Positions 1 to 7,686 of a DNA stretch of 64,000 nt are shown piece after piece. A program made the translations under genes and the position numbers. The notes below the pieces were generated by a model, which was given only the letters and a program-made list of their open reading frames with translations, had not been told where the DNA came from and did no database searches. How positions within the stretch are numbered: position 1 is the first letter of the stretch; the number at the start of each line of letters is the position of its first letter. The stretch comes from Burkholderia catarinensis (GTDB lineage Bacteria > Pseudomonadota > Gammaproteobacteria > Burkholderiales > Burkholderiaceae): NCBI RefSeq assembly GCF_001883705.2, contig NZ_MDEQ02000015.1, forward strand, positions 124,001-188,000. Direction: 5' to 3'.

Positions 1-459
1 GTGGTCCGCCAGCGTGGCCGTGGCATCGGGCTGGCCGGCCACGGCCGTCTTTTGCGCGGCGGCAGCGGCGGTCGCGGCATCGGCCGGCATTGCGTTGTCC
101 GTGCGTGCCTGCAGTTGCGCTTGCACGGCCGCGGCGGCCGCGAGTGCGGCGGCGTCGGGGTTGGTGGTGGCGTTCGCGTCGTCGGTCGACTGATCGTCGT
201 CCGCGCCGGACGGCTTCGCGCCGGCGGCCGGCTTCGACGAAGCCTGTTTCGTCGATACGTCCGGGGTGCCGGAAGTCGCCGCGTCGCGACGCGTGACGAC
301 ACTTTGCTTCAGCGTCTGCGCGAACGGCACGGCGGTCGTGGCGGTCGCGGCACCGTTGCCGGTGGCAGAGGCGGCGCCGGACGCCCCCGAGCTGCGGGCG
401 GCCTTGAGTGCGGCGCCGGCGGTGTCGATCAGCGCGCCGAGCAGGGGCAAGGGAGGCAT
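1..459 (-). CDS. fliK: Flagellar hook-length control protein FliK, N-terminal part (runs off the left edge)
   Basis: The reading frame starts at an ATG at 459 and continues past base 1, so only about 153 N-terminal residues are visible. They are rich in Ala, Thr, Gly and Asp and of low complexity. This is the usual look of the disordered N-terminal half of FliK, the secreted ruler that measures hook length and switches export specificity through FlhB. The conserved C-terminal Flg_hook domain would lie outside the window. The call therefore rests mostly on position: it follows fliJ by 31 bp at the end of a fliFGHIJ chain, where fliK is expected. A second FliK-domain gene lies at 7687-9042. Confidence 0.7.
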   Translation of the reverse strand, partial: MPPLPLLGALIDTAGAALKAARSSGASGAASATGNGAATATTAVPFAQTLKQSVVTRRDAATSGTPDVSTKQASSKPAAGAKPSGADDDQSTDDANATTNPDAAALAAAAAVQAQLQARTDNAMPADAATAAAAAQKTAVAGQPDATATLADH

Positions 460-490
460 GACGGTTCTCTCGTTCGAAAGCGGTGGTCGG

Positions 491-949
491 TTACGACGAA
501 CGGGCCGCGTCGGCCCGCATGCGCAGGATCTTCGCGGCGTGTTCGTCGGCGTCGCGCTGTTCGCGCCGGGCGTCGAGTTTGGCTTCCTGCGCGACGCCGC
601 GCGCCTGCAGGATTTCATACGAGCCGACGGTGCGTTTCTTCTGTTGCCAGTTCGGGCGCGCCTCGTCCATGCGGACTTCGGCCGCGGCCAGCACGTTGCG
701 CTGCTGCACGATCGCCGCGTCGAGCGTGTCGATGAACGCCTGGAAATTGCGCCAGCTGCCGGCCGGCATCCCGTGCTGCGCGGACTGCGAGAAGCGCGCG
801 TGGTACTCGTCGCGATAGCGCAGCAGCGCGTCGAGCTGCTCGGCGGCCGCGGTGCGGTCGCGCTGCGCGGTGCCGAGCTGCCTGGCCGCCGTGTCGAGGT
901 CTTCCTGCGCGCGATCGAGCAGCAACTGCAGGGGAAAGCCGTGAGCCAT
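491..949 (-). CDS. fliJ: Flagellar export chaperone/stalk protein FliJ
   Basis: This 152-residue, charged, almost wholly helical protein has the coiled-coil composition of FliJ: long runs of Arg, Glu, Gln and Ala without Gly or Pro breaks. FliJ is the central stalk of the FliI6 ATPase ring and links it to the FlhA export gate. It begins with MAHGFPLQLL at 949, preceded on its own strand by GGAGG. The start lies 5 bp downstream of the fliI stop, so the two are clearly cotranscribed. Length fits the family (about 145-150 residues). Confidence 0.9.
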   Translation of the reverse strand: MAHGFPLQLLLDRAQEDLDTAARQLGTAQRDRTAAAEQLDALLRYRDEYHARFSQSAQHGMPAGSWRNFQAFIDTLDAAIVQQRNVLAAAEVRMDEARPNWQQKKRTVGSYEILQARGVAQEAKLDARREQRDADEHAAKILRMRADAARSS

Positions 950-954
950 CTGCG

Positions 955-2502
955 TCAGCCTCCGTGGGGATCGAACAGCGCATCGAGCCCGGCGAGGCTC
1001 GACGCGAACGGCGCGCATTCGCGAAAGCCCTGCTGCAGGAATGCCTCGATGCGCGGATAAAGCGCGATCGCGCGGTCGAGCTGCGCGTCGCGGCCAGGCG
1101 CGTAGGCGCCGACCGCGATCAGGTCGCGGTTGCGCTGGTAGCGCGACAGCATCTGCTTGAACTGCCGGACGTGGTCGAGATGCGTTTCGTCGATCAGCGC
1201 GGTCATCGCGCGGCTGATCGACGCCTCGATGTCGATCGCGGGATAGTGGCCGGCCTCGGCGAGCGCGCGGGACAGCACGACGTGGCCGTCGAGGATCGCA
1301 CGCGCCGAATCGGCGATCGGGTCCTGCTGGTCGTCGCCTTCGGTCAACACCGTGTAGAACGCGGTGATCGAGCCGCCGCCTTCCGGCCCGTTGCCGGTGC
1401 GCTCGACGAGTGCGGGCAGCTTCGCGAACACCGACGGCGGATAGCCTTTCGTCGCGGGCGGCTCGCCGATCGCCAGCGCGATCTCGCGCTGCGCCATCGC
1501 GTAGCGCGTCAGCGAATCCATCAGCAGCAGCACGTGCTTGCCCTGGTCGCGGAAATACTCGGCGAGCGACGTTGCGTACGCCGCGCCCTGCATCCGCAGC
1601 AGCGGCGACACGTCGGCCGGCGCCGCGACGACGACCGAGCGCGCGAGCCCGTCCTCGCCGAGGATCTGTTCGATGAATTCTTTCACTTCGCGGCCGCGTT
1701 CGCCGATCAGCCCGATCACGATCACTTCCGCGCTCGTGTAGCGCGCCATCGTGCCGAGCAGCACCGACTTGCCGACGCCGGAGCCCGCGAACAGGCCCAT
1801 CCGCTGCCCGCGGCCGACGGTCAGCAGCGCGTTGATCGCGCGTACGCCGACGTCGAGCACGTGGTGGATCGGTTCGCGCTCGAGCGGGTTGATCGACGGC
1901 GCCGACAGCGGTGCGTCGACCTTCGACGCGAGCGGGCCGAGGCCGTCGAGCGGGCGGCCCGACGCATCGACGACGCGCCCGAGCATTTCCCAGCCGACCG
2001 GCAGCCGTTTCGCGCCCGCGAGCGGATCGGTGACAGGCGCGCTTTCGCGCGGCCACACGCGCGCGCCGGGCAGCACGCCGGCGACGTCGGTGGTCGGCAT
2101 CAGGAACAGGCGGTCGCCGGCGAAGCCGACGACTTCGGCTTCCGCGTGCGGCAGCGTGCTGCCGGGCGGCAATTCGATCGTGCACTCGGCGCCGACCGAC
2201 AGGCGCAGCCCGATCGCCTCGAGCACGAGGCCGGCCGCGCGCGTGAGGCGCCCGCACGGCCGCAGCGGCAGCGCGCGGTGGCTGCGCGCGGCGAGCCCGT
2301 TCAGATGCGTGCGCCAGTGCGCGAGATGCGGGTTGTGCGGCGCACGCGGTGCGGCGTCGAGTGCGGCGGCCGCAGCGGTTGCGTGCTTCGTTGCGTCGTG
2401 TGCGGTGTCGTGCGCGGCAGCGGGGCCGAACGACGCGAGCGCGAGCTCGCGTTCGAGCGGCGTCATGCCGTCGTGCGCAAGCGACTCGGGCGGCCGCGTC
2501 AC
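955..2502 (-). CDS. fliI: Flagellum-specific export ATPase FliI
   Basis: FliI is the F1-beta-like ATPase that powers and orders protein entry into the flagellar type III export gate. The Walker A motif GSGVGKS lies at residues 240-246 and the Walker B strand HVLLLMD ends at Asp329, followed by SLTRYAMAQREI and EPPATKGYPPSVF, both hallmarks of the family. I chose the GTG at 2502 (515 residues) because it overlaps the fliH stop as GTGA and has AAGGTGAG just upstream. An ATG at 2466 would give 503 residues but lacks a visible ribosome-binding site. The N-terminal 60 residues before the beta-barrel are Ala/His-rich and likely bind FliH. Confidence 0.95.
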   Translation of the reverse strand: MTRPPESLAHDGMTPLERELALASFGPAAAHDTAHDATKHATAAAAALDAAPRAPHNPHLAHWRTHLNGLAARSHRALPLRPCGRLTRAAGLVLEAIGLRLSVGAECTIELPPGSTLPHAEAEVVGFAGDRLFLMPTTDVAGVLPGARVWPRESAPVTDPLAGAKRLPVGWEMLGRVVDASGRPLDGLGPLASKVDAPLSAPSINPLEREPIHHVLDVGVRAINALLTVGRGQRMGLFAGSGVGKSVLLGTMARYTSAEVIVIGLIGERGREVKEFIEQILGEDGLARSVVVAAPADVSPLLRMQGAAYATSLAEYFRDQGKHVLLLMDSLTRYAMAQREIALAIGEPPATKGYPPSVFAKLPALVERTGNGPEGGGSITAFYTVLTEGDDQQDPIADSARAILDGHVVLSRALAEAGHYPAIDIEASISRAMTALIDETHLDHVRQFKQMLSRYQRNRDLIAVGAYAPGRDAQLDRAIALYPRIEAFLQQGFRECAPFASSLAGLDALFDPHGG

Positions 2503-3182
2503 CACGTGCTCACCTTGCCGATCGCGGCGGCGACGCGCTGCCAGCGCGTGGGCAGCGTCGCGTCGACCTCGCCGGTGGCGGCGTGCGCGCGGCAGCCGCC
2601 GCGCTCGATCGATGCGTCGGTGCGCACGTTCCAGCCGAGCGTATCGAGATCGTCCTGCAGATAGGCTTCGACGACGGGCAGGTCGGCCGGATTCACCGCG
2701 AGATGCGGCGCGCCGGACAGCGCGGGTTCGGCCGCGAGCACGTCGCGCACGGCCGCGACGAGCGCGGCCGGGTCGTGCTTCACGTGCTGGCGCACGACCT
2801 GCTGCGCGATGTCGAGCGCGAGCTGCGCGATGTCGGACGCGAGATCGTGCTCGGCGGTCGACACGGCCTCGCGGAACGACGCGGCGAGCGCCGTGAGCTG
2901 CGCGGCCTGTTCGCGCGCGTCGGCCTGGCCGGCCTCGAAACCCTGTTCGCGGCCCTGCTCGAAACCGGCCTGGTAGCCGAGCGCCTGGCCTTCGACGTGG
3001 CCGGCCGCATGGCCTTCGGCGTGCGCGGCGTCGCGCACGCGCTGCAGTTCCGCGGCGAGCGCGGCGGCGGCCGCTGCCGCGTCGTCGGGCGGCGGCGGGG
3101 GCGGCGGCGGGTCGAACGACGCCATCTCCCACCGCTGGTACGCGGTGAGGGTGCCCGCGCGATCGCTCGCCGAATCAGACAT
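2499..3182 (-). CDS. fliH: Flagellar assembly protein FliH
   Basis: FliH is the negative regulator and peripheral stalk of the FliI ATPase, tethering it to the C-ring. This 227-residue protein has a run of eight prolines at residues 25-32, then a long Ala/Glu/Gln helix with spaced small residues (AEGHAAGHVEGQALGYQAG). That is the GxxxG-type repeat characteristic of FliH, followed by a C-terminal domain resembling the F-ATPase delta subunit. The start overlaps the end of fliG by 8 bp and the stop overlaps fliI, so expression is translationally coupled. Confidence 0.92.
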   Translation of the reverse strand: MSDSASDRAGTLTAYQRWEMASFDPPPPPPPPDDAAAAAAALAAELQRVRDAAHAEGHAAGHVEGQALGYQAGFEQGREQGFEAGQADAREQAAQLTALAASFREAVSTAEHDLASDIAQLALDIAQQVVRQHVKHDPAALVAAVRDVLAAEPALSGAPHLAVNPADLPVVEAYLQDDLDTLGWNVRTDASIERGGCRAHAATGEVDATLPTRWQRVAAAIGKVSTW

Positions 3183-4170
3183 ACGCGTCTTCCGCCTTGC
3201 CGCCGATCACGATCTGGCCGCTCTCGGCGAGGTTGCGCACGATCTGCAGGATGCGGCGCTGCTGCGTCTCGACTTCGGACACGCGTACCGGGCCGCGCGC
3301 GTCGAGATCCTCGGCGAGCAGTTCGGCCGCGCGCTGCGACATGTTCGCGAGGAACTTCTGGCGCAGCGCGGGCGGCGCGCCCTTCAGCGCGATGATCAGC
3401 GTTTCCGACTCGACTTCCTTGAGCACCATCTGGATCGCGCGATCCTCGAGTTCGAGCAGGTTCTCGAACACGAACATCTGGTCGACGATCTTCTGCGCGA
3501 GATCGGCGTCGTACTGGCGCACGCTTTCGAGCACGCCTTCCTCATGCACGCTCGTCATGAAGTTCAGGATCTCGGCCGCGGTGCGGATGCCGCCCATCGG
3601 GCTGCGTTTCAGGTTGTCGCTGCCGGACAGCAGGCCCGTCAGCACGTCGTCGAGTTCGCGCAGCGCGGCCGGCTGGATGCCGTCGAGCGTCGCGATCCGC
3701 AGCAACACGTCGTTGCGCAGCCGTTCGGTGAAGCACGATGCGATCTCGGACGCCTGGTCGCGGTCGAGGTGCACGAGGATCGTCGCGATGATCTGCGGAT
3801 GCTCGTTCTTGATCAGTTCGGCCACCGCGCCCGAGTCCATCCACTTCAGGCCCTCGATGCCGCTCGTGTCGCTGCCCTGCAGGATGCGGTCGATCAGCAC
3901 GCCGGCCTTGTCCTCGCCGAGCGCCTTCGTCAGCACCGAGCGGATGTACTCGCTCGAATCGAGCGACAGCGCGGTGTGCTGCTCGGCTTCCTTCACGAAG
4001 TCGTGCAGCACGTCCTCGACCTGCTCGCGCGTGACGTTCTTCAGCGCGGCCATCGCGGCGCCGATCTTCTGGACCTCGCGCGGCGCGAGGAACTTGAATA
4101 CCTGCGCGGCCTCTTCCTCGCCGATCGACATCAGCAGCAGCGCGCTCTTGGTCAAGCCTTCAGCGTTCAT
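3175..4170 (-). CDS. fliG: Flagellar motor switch protein FliG
   Basis: FliG sits on the MS ring as the top of the C-ring and contacts MotA to generate torque. At 331 residues it has the standard length. It carries the EHPQ motif (NEHPQIIATILVHL) of the middle domain and the charged C-terminal helix region (LEDRAIQMVLKEVESETL) that holds the torque residues. The ATG overlaps the end of fliF by 11 bp, so the MS ring and its FliG partner are made together. Confidence 0.97.
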   Translation of the reverse strand: MNAEGLTKSALLLMSIGEEEAAQVFKFLAPREVQKIGAAMAALKNVTREQVEDVLHDFVKEAEQHTALSLDSSEYIRSVLTKALGEDKAGVLIDRILQGSDTSGIEGLKWMDSGAVAELIKNEHPQIIATILVHLDRDQASEIASCFTERLRNDVLLRIATLDGIQPAALRELDDVLTGLLSGSDNLKRSPMGGIRTAAEILNFMTSVHEEGVLESVRQYDADLAQKIVDQMFVFENLLELEDRAIQMVLKEVESETLIIALKGAPPALRQKFLANMSQRAAELLAEDLDARGPVRVSEVETQQRRILQIVRNLAESGQIVIGGKAEDAYV

Positions 4171-5926
4171 CGGACACCCAGTTCTTCACGACGGTGGCGA
4201 CGATCTTCGGATCCTGGCGGGCGATCGTGCGCGCGTAGTCGAGGTTGCGTTCGTAGCGGTTCTTCTCGTTTTCGAAGCCGAGCAGCAGCGTATCGGGCTC
4301 GTCGTCGGCCTTGGCGGGCGCCGGCAGGCCGTCGAGCGCGACCGGATCGTCCGGCGCCGCGAGCGCCGGCGCGGCCGGCTCGGCCGGCGGGAACGCGCGG
4401 CGCATCGCCGGGCGCACGAACATGAAGTAGAGCGCTGCCGCGGCCGCCGCGATGCCGAGCCACTTCGCGGCTTCCTTCGCCATCGCGATCACGTCGGGCT
4501 GGCGCCACCACGGCAGGTCGGCGTACGGGTCGCTCACGGTCGAGAACGCGCTGTTCACGACGTTCACCGAGTCGCCGCGCTTCTCGTCGTAGCCCATCGC
4601 GTCCTTCACGAGTTGCTCGACCTGCGCGAGCTTCGCGGGCGGCAGCGGCTGCATCGTCACGTGGCCCTTCGCGTCGGCGATCGGCTGGTAGTTGACGACG
4701 ACCGCGACCGACAGCCGCTTCACGCTGCCCATCGGCTGTTCGAGATGGCGGATCGTCTTGTCGACCTCGTAGTTGGTCGTCTGGTCCTTGCGGTCGCTCA
4801 CGGGTGTCGTCTGCGGCGCGTTCTGGCCGTTGCCGGCGACGACCGGCGCGGAGGCCGGCTGCGGCGGCGTGTTCGACAGCGCGCCCGGCACGCCCGATGC
4901 GCCGCCCTGCGCGAGCTCGGTCGCGCTGCTGGTCTGCTGGCTGCGGATCGCGGCCTGCTGCGGCACGCCGTTCGGGCCGTAGCTTTCCGACGTCTGTTCG
5001 ATCTTCGAGAAATCGAGGTCCGCGCTGACCTGCGAGCGCGCGTTGCCGGCACCGAAGATCGGCGCGAGGATCGCGTCGATGCGCTTTTGCGTGTTGTGCT
5101 CGACCTGCTGTACGTACTTGAGCTGGCTCGCGTCGAGGCCGGATGCCGACGCGGTCTGGGTCAGCAGGTTGCCGTCCTGGTCGACGATCGTCACGTTCTT
5201 CGCGGGCATGTCGGGCACGCCGGACGACACCATTCGCGTGATCGCCTGGACCTGGCCCTCGTCGAGCACGCGGCCCGGGTAGAGGTCGACGAACACCGAC
5301 GCGCTCGGCGCTTCCTTGTCGCGCACGAATACCGACGGCTTCGGGATCGCGAGATGCACGCGCGCGCCGCGCACGGCGTTGATCGATTCGATGGTGCGCT
5401 GCAGCTCGCCTTCGAGCGCGCGCTGGTAGTTCACTTGTTCGGCGAACTGGCTGATACCGAATTTCTGGTTGTCCATCAGCTCGAAGCCGACCGAGCCGCC
5501 CTTCGGCAAGCCCATCGCGGCGAGCTTCAGGCGCGTTTCATGTACCTGGTTCGACGGCACGAGGATCGCGCCGCCGGCATCGGCGAACTTGTAGGGAACG
5601 TTTGCCTGCTGGAGCGCGGCAATGATCGCGCCGCCGTCGCGGTCCGACAGGTTGCTGTACAGCACGCGGTAATCGGGCGTCCGGCTCCACAGCACGAGCG
5701 CGGTGATCGCGGCGATCGCGAACGCGACGGCGATCACGAACGGCAGCTTCGGGTTGCCCTTCATCCGCGTGATGCCGGGAATGCGTTCCGCGAAGCCGCC
5801 AAGCCCGAAGTCCGCGCCTGCGCCACCCGCGCCCGGCAACGCGGCGGCCGCGGCGGCGCCGGGCGCCGGGCTGGCGAGGCCCGCGCGGGCGTCTGGGTTG
5901 ATCAGCGAGTTGGCCTGCGAATCCAT
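4160..5926 (-). CDS. fliF: Flagellar MS-ring protein FliF
   Basis: FliF (588 residues) polymerises in the inner membrane as the base of the flagellum. A transmembrane helix spans roughly residues 61-80 and a second roughly 486-504. The periplasmic ring-building domains lie between, including GFELMDNQKFGISQFAEQV and NYQRALEGELQRTI. The acidic C-terminal tail (DEPDTLLLGFENEKNRYE) binds FliG. An Ala/Gly/Pro-rich N-terminal extension precedes the first helix. The ATG at 5926 is preceded by GGAGA at good spacing; the frame is open further upstream but without family-like sequence. This is the first gene of the leftward operon, divergent from fliE. Confidence 0.96.
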   Translation of the reverse strand: MDSQANSLINPDARAGLASPAPGAAAAAALPGAGGAGADFGLGGFAERIPGITRMKGNPKLPFVIAVAFAIAAITALVLWSRTPDYRVLYSNLSDRDGGAIIAALQQANVPYKFADAGGAILVPSNQVHETRLKLAAMGLPKGGSVGFELMDNQKFGISQFAEQVNYQRALEGELQRTIESINAVRGARVHLAIPKPSVFVRDKEAPSASVFVDLYPGRVLDEGQVQAITRMVSSGVPDMPAKNVTIVDQDGNLLTQTASASGLDASQLKYVQQVEHNTQKRIDAILAPIFGAGNARSQVSADLDFSKIEQTSESYGPNGVPQQAAIRSQQTSSATELAQGGASGVPGALSNTPPQPASAPVVAGNGQNAPQTTPVSDRKDQTTNYEVDKTIRHLEQPMGSVKRLSVAVVVNYQPIADAKGHVTMQPLPPAKLAQVEQLVKDAMGYDEKRGDSVNVVNSAFSTVSDPYADLPWWRQPDVIAMAKEAAKWLGIAAAAAALYFMFVRPAMRRAFPPAEPAAPALAAPDDPVALDGLPAPAKADDEPDTLLLGFENEKNRYERNLDYARTIARQDPKIVATVVKNWVSDER

Positions 5927-6174
5927 GCGTCGAGTTTCTCCGGAGCGGGACGACTGAGCTCGCTCGGACGAGCGGGCGGACAATGACACGATGCGATTAT
6001 CGTGATCCGGGCCGTACTCCGATCGACCGAAAAGAGCGGGGTTTCCCCCGTACTTTCTCGGCTTTGACGCGCGGCGCACTGCTATCCTTTTTCGCGATCC
6101 GGCATGGTGCGCGTGGTGCGGCGCCGGCGGAAACGCCCGGTACGTCCGGGTCTCTTCTCTATTCTGGGGACAGC

Positions 6175-6519
6175 ATGACTGCGAACGTCAGCGGAATCGG
6201 TTCGGTGTTGCAACAGATGCAGTCGGTGGCCGCGCAGGCGTCCGGCGGCGTCGCGAGCCCGACGGCGGCGCTGGCCGGCTCGGGCGCGGCCACGGCCGGC
6301 ACGTTCGCCAGCGCGATGAAGGCGTCGCTCGACAAGATCAGCGGCGACCAGCAGCACGCGCTCGGCGAGGCGAAGGCGTTCGAGGTCGGCGCGGCGAACG
6401 TGTCGCTGAACGACGTGATGGTCGACATGCAGAAAGCCAACATCGGCTTCCAGTTCGGGCTTCAGGTCCGCAACAAGCTCGTGAGCGCTTACAACGACAT
6501 CATGCAGATGTCGGTGTGA
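6175..6519 (+). CDS. fliE: Flagellar hook-basal body adaptor FliE
   Basis: FliE (114 residues) joins the MS ring to the rod and is among the first substrates of the export gate. The C-terminal half, including VSLNDVMVDMQKANIGFQFG and QVRNKLVSAYNDIMQM, is the conserved FliE helix. The N-terminal half is an Ala/Gly/Ser stretch. The ATG at 6175 is the first that gives a family-length product; upstream in-frame codons do not look flagellar. It is transcribed divergently from fliF across about 250 bp that must hold both promoters. No sigma-28 motif is visible there, consistent with early-class control. Confidence 0.95.
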   Translation: MTANVSGIGSVLQQMQSVAAQASGGVASPTAALAGSGAATAGTFASAMKASLDKISGDQQHALGEAKAFEVGAANVSLNDVMVDMQKANIGFQFGLQVRNKLVSAYNDIMQMSV

Positions 6520-6631
6520 CGGGACGGCCATCCGGCGACGGGCATCCGGGGACGGCCATCCGGGGACGGGCATCCGGGGACGGCCATCCGGCGACGGGCG
6601 TCCGGCGACGGCCACTCGGGGACGGCCACCC
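6520..6631 (+). repeat. 14-bp tandem repeat, 8 units (minisatellite), directly after fliE
   Basis: Immediately after the fliE stop codon, 112 bases resolve into eight contiguous 14-mers related to GGGGACGGCCATCC. Units three and five are identical. Others differ at one to four positions, with alternation between GGCC and GGGC in the core. The first unit starts one base after the stop. Each GGCC-type unit is close to a palindrome (GGACGGCCATCC), so the array could fold. The period is not a multiple of three, so it is not coding in a single frame. Confidence 0.93.
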
Positions 6632-6691
6632 GGCCCACCCGGGCGGGGCCGGCGGGCCGGTTTCCTGCCCCCGGCGGCGGCCCCGCGCGCC

Positions 6692-6718
6692 TAAAGCTTT
6701 TCAAATCCCTTCCGATAA
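6692..6718 (+). promoter_or_regulatory. Sigma-28 (FliA) promoter of fliST
   Basis: TAAAG, 15 bases, then CCGATAA match the flagellar sigma-28 consensus TAAA-N15-GCCGATAA at all but one or two positions. The site lies 73 bp upstream of the fliS start. It makes fliS, fliT and the two downstream genes a late flagellar unit. Confidence 0.85.
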
Positions 6719-6791
6719 CTTCGGTGAAGGCCGCGTCGTGCGATGCACGGCGGCGGCTCCCGTATAGCCAAGGCAAGACAAGGAGAAGCGC

Positions 6792-7226
6792 ATGTTTTCC
6801 CCAGGACACGCTGGAGCCAGTGCCTATGCGCGTGTCGGCGTCGAGACCGGGGTGATGGGCGCCTCCCCGCACCGGCTGATCGCGATGCTGTACCAGGGCG
6901 CGCGACAGGCGATTGCGCTGGCGCGCATGCATTTGCAGCAGGGCAACGTGGCCGCGCGTGGCGAAGCGATCGGCAAGGCGATCCGGATCGTCGAGAGCGG
7001 CCTGCAGGCGTCGCTGAACCGCGACGCGGGCGGCGAGATCGCGGGCCGGCTCGACGCGCTGTATGCGTATGTCGGCCGGCGTCTGCTGGAAGCGAACGCG
7101 CAGGCGAGCGACACGATGCTGGTCGAGGTCGACGGGCTGCTCGCAACGCTCGAGGAAGCATGGACGGGCATCGCCCCGGAAGTCGCGCGCATGGCCGCGC
7201 AACAGGCAGCGGAAGCTTCACGATGA
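6792..7226 (+). CDS. fliS: Flagellin chaperone FliS
   Basis: FliS binds the C-terminus of flagellin in the cytoplasm and keeps it unfolded until export. The 144-residue sequence shows the family opening YARVGVETGVMGASPHRLI, followed by LYQGARQAIALARMHL and the four-helix pattern. AAGGAG stands 6 bp before the ATG. It is first in an operon under the sigma-28 promoter at 6692-6718, and its stop overlaps the fliT start. No flagellin gene is in this window. Confidence 0.95.
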   Translation: MFSPGHAGASAYARVGVETGVMGASPHRLIAMLYQGARQAIALARMHLQQGNVAARGEAIGKAIRIVESGLQASLNRDAGGEIAGRLDALYAYVGRRLLEANAQASDTMLVEVDGLLATLEEAWTGIAPEVARMAAQQAAEASR

Positions 7227-7555
7227 ATCACAAGGCCGAATACTTCGCACGTTACGAGGCGCTCGCAGCGGTGTCGGGCCGGATGCTGTGCGCCGCGCGC
7301 GGCGCCGACTGGAGCGCGTTGCCGGAGTTGCAGGCCGAATTCCTGCGGCTCGTCGACGGGCTGAAGGAGGCCGATCCGGGCGTCGCGCTCGACGAATCGG
7401 ATCTCGGCCGCAAGCTGGACCTGATCCGCCGCATCCTGGCCGACGACGCCGCGATCCGCGATCTCGCGAGCCCGGACGTCGCGCGGTTGTCCGCGCTGTT
7501 CGAGGCGCGGCGCTCGACCAAGGTATTGACCGATCTCTACCGCGCGCGCGGGTAG
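7223..7555 (+). CDS. fliT: Flagellar protein FliT-like chaperone
   Basis: This small helical protein (110 residues) starts at the ATGA overlapping the fliS stop. In enterobacteria FliT is the FliD chaperone and an anti-FlhDC factor. Conservation in FliT is low, so the call relies on position after fliS, on length, and on its all-helical, leucine-rich sequence (ELQAEFLRLVDGLKEADPG, LDLIRRILADDAAIRDL). A GC-rich stem-loop without a U-tract at 7557-7578 follows it directly. Confidence 0.8.
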   Translation: MNHKAEYFARYEALAAVSGRMLCAARGADWSALPELQAEFLRLVDGLKEADPGVALDESDLGRKLDLIRRILADDAAIRDLASPDVARLSALFEARRSTKVLTDLYRARG

Positions 7556-7556
7556 G

Positions 7557-7578
7557 GCCCGTTTTCCGGGAAACGGGC
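7557..7578 (+). other. Intercistronic stem-loop after fliT
   Basis: GCCCGTTT, a six-base loop and AAACGGGC form a perfect 8-bp stem two bases after the fliT stop. There is no U-run after it. It may stabilise or partly attenuate the message ahead of the next gene. Confidence 0.5.
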
Positions 7579-7686
7579 GCGGGGGGCGTACGAGCCCGTT
7601 GCGGCAGGCGCGCTGTTCCCGCGGGCGGCACTGGCGTGCCGTGCCCGGATTCGCAACGATGTGGCTGAAGTGAGCAGGCTCCGATC

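Noticed and set aside
3197..5986. Very long open frames antisense to fliG-fliF, and similar ones elsewhere (for example 24408-27164 on the minus strand)
   Set aside because: They mirror the G/C third-position bias of the real genes on the other strand, have no family motifs, and are Arg/Ala/His-rich as expected for antisense frames in GC-rich DNA.
6105..6119. Sigma-54-like GG-N10-GC spacing upstream of fliE
   Set aside because: Only the bare dinucleotides match; the rest of the -24/-12 consensus is absent, and Burkholderia flagellar genes are generally under FlhDC/sigma-28 control rather than sigma-54.
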